From Triangularia verruculosa (taxonomy: Eukaryota > Ascomycota > Sordariomycetes > Sordariales > Podosporaceae): 64,000 nucleotides of DNA. Location: contig MU863880.1 of NCBI GenBank assembly GCA_033296885.1, forward strand, positions 415,051 through 479,050, in the 5' to 3' direction. The position numbers and the translations under genes were made by a program. This document shows, in pieces, positions 22,601 to 31,931 of the stretch (position 1 is the first letter of the stretch; each line of letters begins with the position of its first letter). Below the pieces are notes generated by a model, which was not told the origin of the DNA, ran no database searches, and saw only the letters and a program-made list of their open reading frames with translations.

Positions 22601-23132
22601 TGACACAGATCAACCATCCATCTACCACACCCTCCTATCTCTTTACCTCCGCCCACCAAAACCCCACGAGCCCAACCTCGGCCCTGCCCTAGATCTCCTC
22701 TCCAAACACGGCTCCCGTCTCCCGGCTACATCCACCCTATCCCTGGTGCCTGACGATCTCCCGGTGGCACAATTGGAGTCTTACTTCAGGGGCAGGATGA
22801 GAAGCGCGAATTCCATGGTCAACGAGACGAGGGTTGTGGCGGGGCTGAGGAGGACGAGTCACTTGGCGGCGCAGGCGTTGCTGTATCTGGGGGATGGGAT
22901 ACCGGGGGGTCAGGCGGGGAGGAACAGGAGGGTGGTGGTGGGGGAGGAGAGGATGTGCGGGGGGTGTCACAAGAGGCTGGGGAGGAGCGTGGTGGCGGTG
23001 ATGCCGGATAACCGGGTGGTGCATTATGGGTGTTTGGGGAGATCCAAGGATAATAGTAGTAGGCCTATGTCGCCGAATAGTGTGAGGAGTGGTGGGGATG
23101 GTGGGAGTTTGAGGGGGTGGGGGAGGGTTTAA
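19695..23132 (+). CDS. VPS39: Vacuolar protein sorting protein 39 (Vam6/Vps39), HOPS subunit
   Basis: Four exons, 19695-19776, 19832-22306, 22366-22474 and 22526-23132, 3273 nt, 1090 aa; donors GTACAC, GTGAGT and GTAAGT, all phases consistent. The N-terminus MLSAFTARPIIELKQRD leads into a CNH/citron-type beta-propeller (about 1-300). An alpha-helical clathrin-repeat-like body follows, with an inserted disordered region (about 420-540). The part after residue 850 includes FYEAHAVVLSNMGQHRQALV. The C-terminus has a zinc-binding CGGCHKRL ... VVHYGC motif (about 1032-1058), the Vps39 domain-2 signature. The protein tethers endosomes and autophagosomes to the vacuole in the HOPS complex and binds Rab7/Ypt7. 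It converges on GON7 with only 134 bp between stop codons. Confidence 0.9.
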
Positions 23133-23266
23133 CACAACACTGGATAGCTGTTAGAAGGGGATGGGGAGTATAATAGAGATTGGGGGGCGTGCCGTGGTAT
23201 ATGTTCGGTTTAAATTTGGTTATGATATGCGACAGTGATTGGTTTTGGGTGGATTGGTGGTGGTGT

Positions 23267-23560
23267 TCAATCCTCCTCGACGACCTCCTCGCCGTAATTC
23301 TCTTCGTCTTTGGTGTCGATTGTTCCGTTGGCAGCGCCGCCGGAACGGGCGTTGTCTTCTTCCATTCGGGCGGTGAGCTCCTTGTTGACGCCTTCTTGGA
23401 GTGAGAGGGCGGATTGGCGGAGCTGGGAGAGGATTTGCTGTTTTGCGGTAACTGGCGAGGTCGAGGTGGGCGTGGTTTGGGGGAGGGAGATGGTGAATGG
23501 GGCGTTGGTTTCCGAGGTGTAGGTTACGGTTAGGGGGAGGGGGGCGGAGGGGGTGGACAT
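23267..23560 (-). CDS. GON7: EKC/KEOPS complex subunit Gon7
   Basis: A small intronless gene of 97 aa from the ATG at 23560; the open frame extends upstream to a GTG but with leader-like composition. The N-terminal half is Ser/Thr/Pro-rich (MSTPSAPLPLTVTYTSETN). A central helix includes QQILSQLRQSALSLQEGVNK. The end is the acidic NYGEEVVEED, which I recall as characteristic of fungal Gon7. KEOPS adds threonylcarbamoyl to A37 of ANN-decoding tRNAs and also affects telomeres and transcription; Gon7 is a small, largely disordered subunit that binds Pcc1. It is tail-to-tail with VPS39 and divergent from the HbrB gene. Confidence 0.8.
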   Translation of the reverse strand: MSTPSAPLPLTVTYTSETNAPFTISLPQTTPTSTSPVTAKQQILSQLRQSALSLQEGVNKELTARMEEDNARSGGAANGTIDTKDEENYGEEVVEED

Positions 23561-24175
23561 TTTGGTGATTTTCGGGGGACTATGGTGGTTGTTGCTGGGG
23601 CTGTTGTGGTGCTGAGGTACCGACTGGATGTGTGGTAAGGGTGGTGATGGAGGAGGGGTTGAGGTTGAAAATGATGGTCGAGGGTTGGTGGAGGGTGCCG
23701 AGATGCCCCGCCCTGGGGTTAGGGGAGAGGTGGGGTTATTGGGACTGTGGTCCACGGTAGGGTTGGCGGTGGGAATTCTCCGATGGCATGGAGGAGGATG
23801 GCTGAGATGTTTGGCTGTTATATAGTGGGTGTAATATAGAAATCTAGAGCTCTTTTGACCTGGTTATAATAGCGTTTTGATACAATTAGTTGATTGAGGC
23901 ATTGGCAATGAGGTTGGTTCTCTGGGGTTAGGGTTAGTCCGCTCCCTCGGATCAGTTCCGTCATATGCAGCAGGGGTCGTGGAACGCAAACGCTTTCACT
24001 GTTTTCAGGGCAGGAGAAGTAACCTACACTATATCCTCTCCCCTAGAGATCATTCCTCGACAGACAAACAAGTGTTCCGCTGAAGCCAAGATGTAACACG
24101 TCCCCAGCACAAACAAAGCACAGGCACAGCTTTCGAAACCGAGCATCAGAGTGTATCATCTTACCCACGACCCCC
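23561..24175. other. Shared divergent promoter of GON7 and the HbrB gene
   Basis: 615 bp between two outward-pointing start codons. It holds a telo-box-like motif (23924-23937). Near GON7 the sequence is G-rich on the plus strand and the GON7 frame remains open without an ATG. No gene seen. Confidence 0.6.
23924..23937. promoter_or_regulatory. Telo-box-like motif GGGGTTAGGGTTAG
   Basis: About two telomere-type TTAGGG units, about 240 bp upstream of the HbrB ATG and about 365 bp upstream of the GON7 ATG. It could be a TRF/Tbf1-like site serving both genes; only the motif is observed. Confidence 0.4.
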
Positions 24176-27100
24176 ATGCAGCCATCCAGATCCACAGGGG
24201 CTGCTCCCGGCCCCAGCGCCAGTCCCGACCTGCCACGACCGGCGAGACCACGACGGCAGGACACCAACAGCACAACCGACGATCTGAATATCCCCAAGGC
24301 GAGAACTGCCGCGCCATCGCCCACGCCGATATACACCAGCTTCACCAACACCGGGAGCACCGCCAGCCTACAGAACTTCTCGCGACCTACCCTGTCGACC
24401 GCCGCTGCTGCCGCCGCGAGGTCAGTCGCGGGAACACACTCCCCTGCGGAAGCAATATCGCGAAACGGGCCATCACCCTTAACTCTCCCTCCTGCGTCGG
24501 CGACTGCTTCGCCACCAGCAGCAGCAGCGTCTACCTTTTCCTCGAGGGTGGTCAGTCACGCGCGCAAGCACTCGCAGAATGCGGGTATGTTTGAGCCAAC
24601 GCTCCCCTCAACAAGCACCTCGAACCTGTCACAAGTTGTAATCGGCTCCGGCGGCGGTGGGCTAGCGGCACATCATCATAATCACCAATCTCCGAAAACA
24701 TCAAACAGCCCGACGCCGCCACCTCCTCACAGGGAGATGTCGGCCAGTCAGATTGCTGCCCAGGCGGCGGTGATGAACCATCAACAGGCGCAACAGCATC
24801 AGAGAAATCGATCCCCGCATAATAACAGGCAGAGGTCGTCTACGTTGCCGGTGCCGGGATCGTCGGAACAGGAGCCCCCGCCCCCGCCGGCGAAGAGGGG
24901 GAGCGGTGGGCCGATGAATATGAACCCGCCTATGCTGAGTCTGACGGAGGCGAGCGGGCCGAGGGAGAATGGGTTTGGGGGGGAGAGGTATCATAATGGG
25001 TTGTTGGGGAATCACACTTTGGCTGCTACGACGGCGGCGAATTTGGTGTTTCCGAGGTCGGCGCAGACGTCGCCTTCGCCGGGGTTGGTTGGGGATCGGG
25101 GATCTGGGATGCCACCGCCGCCTCCGCCTCCGCCGCCGGCGAGTGAGAAACCGGTGAAGGCGGAGAAGTCAAAAGTGCCAAAGTTGTTTTCGAGGCCGGT
25201 CAAGATCGGGAGTAAGAGTAGTGGGGACGTGAAAGAGAAGCCGTTGCCGAGTCCGGGGAAGGTTGGGCATCCGTTTGCGGGGTTGCAGAGGGGGAATTTC
25301 AGCACGACGAGTCTGGATTCGAGTTCGCAGAGTTTTTATAGTCTGCCGAATAGTTCGGCGGCGACGATACGGCCTATGGGGGATGTGACTGGGGTGGAGA
25401 GGGAAGGGGGTGGGAGCGGGGGGACGGCGGGAGGGAAGGAGAAGGAGAAGGAGAAGGAAAAGAAGCATCATTTCTTGTCGAGGCAGAAACACAAGCTGAA
25501 GGATGAGTACCATTTACCGCTGTCGTCGGCGATGAGTAACTCGCGACCTACCGACCCGAGCGCGCCGAGTAGTTTGTATAATTTCAATATCCCGCAGAGT
25601 CCGGCGCCGAGTTCAACGGGGTTTAGCAGTGCGGGGTTCAAGTCTGGGTTGGATCTACGGCATGGGGGACGGGCGTTGAGGGAGAAGAAGAACAAGGAGG
25701 AAAAAGGCGATGAGGGGGGCAGGGAAGGAGGAGGGGGGATGATGATGATGATGGGGAGTGAGTGGCCGGGTGGTCATCCGAGTAATAGTGTTTCGGGATC
25801 GAGCGTGACGGCGGCGCCGAGTCTGTATCTGAACGAGCCGTTTGACAGTCACAAGTACGGGCTGAACAACATGACGCACGACGATGCGTGGCCGTTTCTG
25901 AAGGCGAAGCTGCTGGTGGTGTTTGAGGCGGAGGATCTGAGGCTGCCGGTGGAGGACATCAACCGGGTGGTGACGATGCATATACAGTGGTGCCTGGCGA
26001 GGAGGAGTCCGAACTTGATTGTGGATGATTTGAGGGAGCTGTTGACGACGGGGTTTGCGAGCTTGGATCAGACGCTGAGGAAGACGCAGGAGGACAGGTT
26101 GATTCCGTCGCTGGTGGAGCTGTGGATTTTTACGTTTACGGTTATCTTGCCGTATATGCAATCGGTGTTTCTGCCTTTGGACCTGGAATTTGCGGGGAAC
26201 GGGCCGTTGATGACGGCGGAGCAGGCGAGGGACTTTTGGGGGGGGATACTGACGTCTGCTACTGCTGCGGCGGGGAGTAGCAGCAGTAGCAAATCCTCGC
26301 CTCCTGGATCGGAACCGTCTGTCTCGCCGGCGAGGGATGTTTTGGAGGTGAGGAGACTTGTGCTTTTGGCGTTTAGGGACATTGTCATTCTTCCGCGGTA
26401 CGAGACGCTTAAGTCGATGTTCTCTCGGCTTTCGCTGGAATTCTTGCCGCAGATATTGGCGTCGAATGCGCTGGCTTCACCGCCGCTGCCTATCCCGAGC
26501 CCGGGGTTTCACGGCCAGAATATCGCGTCGCAGCTCTCTGGGTCTCCGGGCGGGGGGAGTGAGCAGTATTTGGTGTCGAGCTCGTCTTTGCCCACGACGA
26601 CGACGATGTTGAAATCGTCTGCTCCGCTTGATCCAACCACGGCGTCGTATAATTCTACCACAACAACTTTGTTCGGGGAGGGGTCGGCGGGGAACAGGTC
26701 GCGGGCTATTTCCAATGTTTCGTATGGCAGCGACGGGGCTATTCCGGGGACGGGGTTTTCCCGCCCGTTCACGCCTAGCAGTTTGAATGCGTTGGGGGTG
26801 GTGGGTGGGATTGGGGCTGGGGTGGGTGGTGCGTCGGTTTTGTCGTCGAGTTTGGCGGCGATAACGCAACAGCAGCAGCAAGTTGCTGGTCCACATCATA
26901 GTTTGAGGGATCAGAATGTGGAGGACTCGAAGCAGGTGACGGAGCTGGGGGGGAGGATGCTGCAGTGTATGAGTGTGCTGGCGTCGATTGGGGAGGGGGC
27001 GGGGGAGGGGAGGGAGGAGGAGGAAGGGAATAAGAAGGTGGAGGAGCTGGGGAAGTTGCTGAAGTTGAATTGGTTGGGGAGGGGGAGGACGGGGAGGAAT

Positions 27101-27226
27101 AGGAGGGGGATGGTGGGGGGTAGGGTGAAGAGGGGGGGCTCGGGGACGGGGTTGGGGATGGGGGGATTGGGGGGGATGAGTGGGTTGGGGATTGATGGGA
27201 TTAGGGAGGAGGGGGTTGTTGGGTAG
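24176..27226 (+). CDS. hbrB: HbrB/Bit61/PRR5-family TORC2 subunit
   Basis: Intronless, 1016 aa, ATG at 24176. The first 560 residues are disordered: Pro/Ser/His/Gln runs, a polyproline block encoded near 25112-25140 and a Lys/Glu block. The conserved HbrB domain spans about residues 570-755: DDAWPFLKAKLLVVFEAEDL, LPVEDINRVVTMHIQW, LRELLTTGFASLDQTLR and ILPYMQSVFLPLDLEF. Within it a Ser-rich loop (about 700-720) is inserted. Family members (A. nidulans HbrB, yeast Bit61/Bit2, human Protor/PRR5) are non-catalytic TORC2 subunits acting in polarity, actin and membrane-stress signalling. In Aspergillus the gene was found through a hyperbranching mutant. The tail is Gly-rich, basic and unconserved. 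Length is larger than the yeast proteins because of the long disordered N-terminus. Confidence 0.87.
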   Translation: MQPSRSTGAAPGPSASPDLPRPARPRRQDTNSTTDDLNIPKARTAAPSPTPIYTSFTNTGSTASLQNFSRPTLSTAAAAAARSVAGTHSPAEAISRNGPSPLTLPPASATASPPAAAASTFSSRVVSHARKHSQNAGMFEPTLPSTSTSNLSQVVIGSGGGGLAAHHHNHQSPKTSNSPTPPPPHREMSASQIAAQAAVMNHQQAQQHQRNRSPHNNRQRSSTLPVPGSSEQEPPPPPAKRGSGGPMNMNPPMLSLTEASGPRENGFGGERYHNGLLGNHTLAATTAANLVFPRSAQTSPSPGLVGDRGSGMPPPPPPPPPASEKPVKAEKSKVPKLFSRPVKIGSKSSGDVKEKPLPSPGKVGHPFAGLQRGNFSTTSLDSSSQSFYSLPNSSAATIRPMGDVTGVEREGGGSGGTAGGKEKEKEKEKKHHFLSRQKHKLKDEYHLPLSSAMSNSRPTDPSAPSSLYNFNIPQSPAPSSTGFSSAGFKSGLDLRHGGRALREKKNKEEKGDEGGREGGGGMMMMMGSEWPGGHPSNSVSGSSVTAAPSLYLNEPFDSHKYGLNNMTHDDAWPFLKAKLLVVFEAEDLRLPVEDINRVVTMHIQWCLARRSPNLIVDDLRELLTTGFASLDQTLRKTQEDRLIPSLVELWIFTFTVILPYMQSVFLPLDLEFAGNGPLMTAEQARDFWGGILTSATAAAGSSSSSKSSPPGSEPSVSPARDVLEVRRLVLLAFRDIVILPRYETLKSMFSRLSLEFLPQILASNALASPPLPIPSPGFHGQNIASQLSGSPGGGSEQYLVSSSSLPTTTTMLKSSAPLDPTTASYNSTTTTLFGEGSAGNRSRAISNVSYGSDGAIPGTGFSRPFTPSSLNALGVVGGIGAGVGGASVLSSSLAAITQQQQQVAGPHHSLRDQNVEDSKQVTELGGRMLQCMSVLASIGEGAGEGREEEEGNKKVEELGKLLKLNWLGRGRTGRNRRGMVGGRVKRGGSGTGLGMGGLGGMSGLGIDGIREEGVVG

Positions 27227-27976
27227 GGTTGGGGGAGGTGATATGATACCATTGGGATGTGTTTTTTTGGATTTGGGACGGGTAGGGTTGGAGACGTGGA
27301 ACAGGCGTTGGTAGATAGGAAGGCAAGGAAATGGGAGTTATATGGGGGCGTTTAGGAAGATGGAAAATGGCAGGTTGAACAGGACGAATACATCATAAGC
27401 AAAATTAGCGGGCGGGTAGTTTTACATGGGATACAATAAAATATGATATCTATGAGGGGATCTAGAAGCAGTGGCGGTGATGACTTGAGGGCCTGGATCT
27501 TTGAAATGCTTGAAAATGATATAAAGTGTCATTCTTGGCGAGTTCGGTCTAGACTGCCTTACGGTAGGTGACTGGGCGCTGTTAGTTTTGGGGCCAGAAT
27601 CCCGGAGTATCTTCAGTTAGGTACTCGGGAGTTTAGAATCGAGATACTGCCAGCTTTGTAGTCTTGTGGCGATTAAGCTAGCGACGCCTCGGGGGTAATT
27701 TATGAGAAAACCTATTCGGAGCCCCCATTGTCTTCCATACCAACGCCCCCCTGGATTTTACCAGCACCCCCCTCACTAGACTTATTAACTATAAGTCCGC
27801 TTTTGTACTGACAAATGAAGAAGATCTCGTTTATTATGTAGCTACAATAGCTCTATTACAATTAATATTGAAGCCTATCATCGTATATGACGAAGAGGAT
27901 GGCGAAAAAGATAAATGAAATTCGACTGGGGTTAGGGTTTTATATGGGCTGTGAATGCTCCCTCTAATTTATACTC
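27227..27976. other. Intergenic between convergent HbrB and AAA+ genes
   Basis: 3' flanks of both genes. The sequence becomes AT-rich at 27780-27910. A telo-box-like GGGTTAGGGTTT is at 27928-27940, just beyond the AAA+ gene stop. No gene seen. It marks the change from conserved genes to accessory genes. Confidence 0.6.
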
Positions 27977-30900
27977 TCACGTATCAGACCCCTCATCCTC
28001 GTTGTCCCCCGGCCGCCTTTCGTTCAGGAACTGCTCCAAGACAGCAGCGATCTCATCCAGCCCGACTTCCAAGGGCTCATCGTCGCGCATTTCCCTCATG
28101 AACACACGACGGGTCACCCGCTTTGATAGGGTCTTCACATCCCGCGCGTTCGCCCACGCCGCCGTCTCGCTGAGCTCCTCAAACAACTTGAGAACTTTGG
28201 ATGTGCTCGAATGGAGAATGTTGATATTCTTCTTGAGCAGTTCCTCCCGGAGAAGGCGTAAGCAGTGTTTTGGTTTCAGGTTGGGGAAAGCCATCTCGGT
28301 GAAGCGGCTGCGGAGCCCTTGGTTCGTGCTCATGAGCCGGTTCATGTCCTTGTCGTAGCCGGCCAGGACGATGACTAGTTTGTGAGCGAAGCGCTCCTTG
28401 GTCATGCAGTCGACCAGCTCCCCGACGGCCTCCTGGGCGTAGCGGCTGATGAAGATGCCTGCCAGGTCCTTCTGCCCCATGCGGTACGCCTCGTCGATGA
28501 AGAGGACTTTGCCTAGAGATTTTAGTAGTAGGTTCTGCACCTTGGGCCCCGTCAGGCCGGGCCCCTCGCCGACGAGGTCGGTTACCGAGCAGTCGATCAC
28601 TTCGGTTGTGGAGAGGAGGCCCATGTCGTAGTAGATCTGGCCCAGCGCTCGAGCGGTCGTGGTCTTGCCTGAGCCTGGTGGGCCTTTGAAGATGAAGCTG
28701 AAGGGGATCTCGTCGCGCGGGTCGAGACCGCGCCGGCCCATGTTTGCTGCGATCGTTTGGTATTCCTTGAAGGATGCGATGATGGTCTGGAAGCCTACTA
28801 GACCGCTGAAGAGGGAGCTGCAGTCTTTGTTGGCCTGGAGTCCGCGGTCGTATTCCGGGTCAAAGTCCTCGGGTTGCAAGATGATATCATTCTCTTTACC
28901 CTCGCTCGTCGTAGGAGTAACGTCATGATTTCCTTGGGCCTGCTGGTTTCTCTCCGTTGACGGCTGCATGCGCTTGCTATACAGGACCTGGGCCCGGCTG
29001 AGAAGATTGCGAACCGCCCCTCCGTTCCCGAAATTTGGGCGGTCGCGCTCCTTTCGAAGGACTGCCATGGCGGCATCTTTGGCTCTGTCGGTGGCTGCGA
29101 TGCCGTCCTTGTCCATCATGCTGTCAAGGATTTTACCCAGGGCCTCGTCATCGTAATCGTGAAAGACAAAGGCGTCCTCCAAGGGGAACCTTCTCTGGAA
29201 GCCGGGGTTGGTGTTGCGGTAAAACTCCTTCATCCGGTCCGGATATCCCATCAGGATGATGCATCGGTTGTTCCCGGGCTCGTTGTCGATATGGGCCACA
29301 ATGGTATCTACGATGCCCTTTCGAAAGATGTCGGACTCGTCCGTGCCGTGCCCAGAGCCGTGATAAAACATGTGTGCCTCGTCGATGATCAGAATTTTGC
29401 CCTCTGTTTTGCCGAGGATCTCTTTGGTCCGCGTCTCCGAGTGCCCTACATATTGTCCGAGAAAGTCCGTGGGCTTCTTTATCACGACCTTGTTGCTTTC
29501 GATGCACCCAAGGTCTGCGATTATTTGGCCAAAGAGCGTAGCGACGGTTGTCTTTCCTGTGCCTGGTGGGCCGAGAAAGACAAAGTTGAATGTAGTTTTC
29601 AGCGGCTGCTTTCTTTTTTTCTCACGAAAGTAGTTGATGGTTTGCCGAGAAACAAGCTCCTTCACCGCCTCCTTGACATTCTGCATGCTGGCCATGCCCT
29701 CCAGCTTCTTCCATGCTTCACTACGCGTGTAGAAGCCGGTTGGCGCGACGCCGAGAAAATCCGACTCTGTCAGCTTGTAAGATGGTTCTGGGATCCTCCG
29801 AACCGTCGCGTCTCCCTCCAACATCGCCTTCTTCAGCCGCTCATCTCGGCGGGAACGCACGTTGTCGACCTCATCTCGAATCGTCCACATATTTCTGAAG
29901 GCCTGCTCGTCTCTTTGACGGCACATCCTCCGAGCAAAAATGCGGAGAAACGGCGCGTTGAAACCTCCTTTGACCCTCAGTGACTTCTCCTTGATCCTGA
30001 TCACCAGAGCGGCGAGAAGCTCGTCTTCGGAAAAGTGCTTGAGTTTGATGATTCGGTAAAAGCGTCCACGGCAATTGGGGTGCATGAGGACAGGGCTGAC
30101 TTTTTCTGCGGAACCTGCCACGATATAGATGTTTTGGTTTGGGACGATTTTGTCGGGGTCAATATTATCGTAGTAGCCTTTCATGACAAAGACCTTATCG
30201 TCGGTCCACCTCTCTGTTAGGACGCCCAAGAATGAGAGATATTCCTTATAGAGGTATGCAACAGTTTCCTTCCCTGTTCCAGGGGGCCCAGTAATGATCA
30301 GGTCAAGTTTCAGGCTCCTGACGGATACCTTGTCCTTGCGGGCCTGGGCTGCTTGAACTCTGTCTCGAACGCGGATGAATTCTTTTTTCACATCTTGTAG
30401 CCCGAACATGTTCATGAGCTTGTCGAGGGGCGAGTTCAGGGACTTTAAGAGCGGCGAGTCCTGAAATTTTAAGAGCGGCGAGTCCTGGGACTTTAAGAGC
30501 GACGAGTCCATGTGGAAAAAGGGGAACCGGTATTCACGAAAGGTGAAGTCGAAGGGATCTAAATGGAAAAAGGGGAACCGGTATTCGCGAAAGGCGAAGT
30601 CGAAGGGGTCCAAATGGAAAAACGGAAAAACGAAGCCGCCCTGGGTAGAGAGCGATTCTTGCACCCCATCTTCGACATAGCCGGCATTCGACTCTGCTGG
30701 GGTATGCTGAGAAGCTCGCGCCCCGTCCCAGGCATGCTGAAAAGACTTGAGTCCATTGAGATCCTCCGCCAAAGTGGTAGCTGCAATAGTGGCAATTGCT
30801 TTTGAGGAACCCGGCATAGAGTGAGATCGATGGCGGAACCTAGGGTGAACCGGACCATCCCGCTCCTGAATCTCACGAGCTTCCGCCTCGACCTTGGGCT

Positions 30901-31018
30901 CTGGAGCGTTAGTAGGCCCCGTCTCAGCCGCAAGAGTTACCCAGCCCTCTTGATCACTCCATTCCTGGGAACTGTCGTAGTCGCTTCTCTCGGTAATTCT
31001 GTCTGGATATGGCGCCAT
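27977..31018 (-). CDS. CbxX/CfxQ (SpoVK)-type AAA+ protein with three AAA modules
   Basis: Intronless, 1013 aa, ATG at 31018. Three AAA+ modules follow a disordered N-terminus. Module 1 has GPPGTGKET (about 241-249), with Glu after the Walker A lysine, and lacks a clear Walker B DE, so it is probably inactive. Module 2 has GPPGTGKTT (about 480), Walker B ILIIDEAH (about 540) and IILMGYPD. Module 3 has GPPGSGKTT (about 779), VLFIDEAY (about 838) and VIVLAGYDKD. This is the CbxX/SpoVK clade, expanded in filamentous fungi. Bacterial and plastid relatives remodel Rubisco, but the fungal role is unknown to me. Residues about 130-195 are tandem repeats, FPFFHLDPFDFxFREYR (17 aa) then SPLLKSxD (8 aa). 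It is tandem with an uncharacterised membrane protein gene and near a second AAA gene. Confidence 0.85.
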   Translation of the reverse strand: MAPYPDRITERSDYDSSQEWSDQEGWVTLAAETGPTNAPEPKVEAEAREIQERDGPVHPRFRHRSHSMPGSSKAIATIAATTLAEDLNGLKSFQHAWDGARASQHTPAESNAGYVEDGVQESLSTQGGFVFPFFHLDPFDFAFREYRFPFFHLDPFDFTFREYRFPFFHMDSSLLKSQDSPLLKFQDSPLLKSLNSPLDKLMNMFGLQDVKKEFIRVRDRVQAAQARKDKVSVRSLKLDLIITGPPGTGKETVAYLYKEYLSFLGVLTERWTDDKVFVMKGYYDNIDPDKIVPNQNIYIVAGSAEKVSPVLMHPNCRGRFYRIIKLKHFSEDELLAALVIRIKEKSLRVKGGFNAPFLRIFARRMCRQRDEQAFRNMWTIRDEVDNVRSRRDERLKKAMLEGDATVRRIPEPSYKLTESDFLGVAPTGFYTRSEAWKKLEGMASMQNVKEAVKELVSRQTINYFREKKRKQPLKTTFNFVFLGPPGTGKTTVATLFGQIIADLGCIESNKVVIKKPTDFLGQYVGHSETRTKEILGKTEGKILIIDEAHMFYHGSGHGTDESDIFRKGIVDTIVAHIDNEPGNNRCIILMGYPDRMKEFYRNTNPGFQRRFPLEDAFVFHDYDDEALGKILDSMMDKDGIAATDRAKDAAMAVLRKERDRPNFGNGGAVRNLLSRAQVLYSKRMQPSTERNQQAQGNHDVTPTTSEGKENDIILQPEDFDPEYDRGLQANKDCSSLFSGLVGFQTIIASFKEYQTIAANMGRRGLDPRDEIPFSFIFKGPPGSGKTTTARALGQIYYDMGLLSTTEVIDCSVTDLVGEGPGLTGPKVQNLLLKSLGKVLFIDEAYRMGQKDLAGIFISRYAQEAVGELVDCMTKERFAHKLVIVLAGYDKDMNRLMSTNQGLRSRFTEMAFPNLKPKHCLRLLREELLKKNINILHSSTSKVLKLFEELSETAAWANARDVKTLSKRVTRRVFMREMRDDEPLEVGLDEIAAVLEQFLNERRPGDNEDEGSDT
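30440..30630. repeat. In-frame 24-bp and 51-bp minisatellites inside the AAA+ gene
   Basis: Three 24-bp units (30440-30510, consensus ggactttaagagcggcgagt plus four bases) encode SPLLKSxD repeats. From 30511 a 51-bp unit repeats about 2.3 times (tgg of each unit at 30513, 30564 and 30615), encoding the 17-aa motif. Both periods are multiples of three and nearly identical between copies, suggesting recent expansion. Confidence 0.9.
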
Positions 31019-31931
31019 GACGAACCACGTACGTGGTTGGTCGAAAGCCCTCTCAGGAAGAAAATATGGTATTCGGGGATCAGAAAGGGATGATGGTGGA
31101 AAAAAAGATTGATAATGGGCTGTTTCTTTTCTTTGCTGATTAGTAGCAAACCCCTCCTACAATAGAACGGGAGGGATCCCAAGATCGAACCCACGAAGCT
31201 AGGTACCAGACCTTTTCGCCTGATTTTCTCCCCAACAGAGCCTTAGAGACTGAGGGCAGCACCGTCTACCCCGGCTCTAGCGAAAAGCCACATCCTGCCG
31301 ATTGTTGATGGCTGCAATGTGGCAAGCGTACTGTGGAAGATCTGTATGACACGTAGGATAGCAGATACCGTACAGGCATCGAGACGAGGCACACTTCCCT
31401 TGCAGTAGCTGAAGGAAAGGAGCTATGTTGGCTTGGGTCCTCATGGTTGGGCAGCGGCATGGTGAGCAGTGAGACATCTCGGTACGTAATTATGAGATTG
31501 TTGGTGCGCTAGAGGGACAGACACGAGGTGCTGACAAGGAGTTCATAGCTGCGTATTCTTGCTGCCGCGGATACCAGTGTTTCCTCGTCTGGCTTCTGAG
31601 TAAGGTAGACAATTGTACAGTTCCATGAGGTGTAGGTCTAAGATTCTGTGCCCCTCCAACGACTTGGGGAACACCTTATCTTATCTCTTATCACTCAGGA
31701 CCCACCCCTCCCACGCTGACCTGAAGCAGCACGGCTATCGGTACCAACACTTTTCACAAGCTTTCCCAAAAAACTTTACCGTCATCAACATCATTACGAA
31801 CAGCAATTATACTCTCTACCGATGGCGGTGTGCAGAAACCTGGAAAATGAAGAGTTGAAGGTGGAAAAGGCCCGCCTCTCCCTGTCTCATCGTCTTATTT
31901 ATGCTAACGGTATGAGAAACAGCGCCATATC
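31019..31931. other. Intergenic between two minus-strand accessory genes
   Basis: Promoter of the AAA+ gene and 3' flank of the 853-aa gene. A segment near 31165-31215 resembles a tRNA T-arm on the minus strand (GGTTCGATC) but does not fold. No gene supported. Confidence 0.55.

Noticed and set aside
24151..24594. Alternative plus-strand frame overlapping the HbrB gene start
   Set aside because: It is out of frame with the long conserved HbrB frame and shows no domain.
31165..31215. tRNA-like T-arm (GGTTCGATC on the minus strand)
   Set aside because: The T-stem does not pair and no A box or acceptor stem can be formed.
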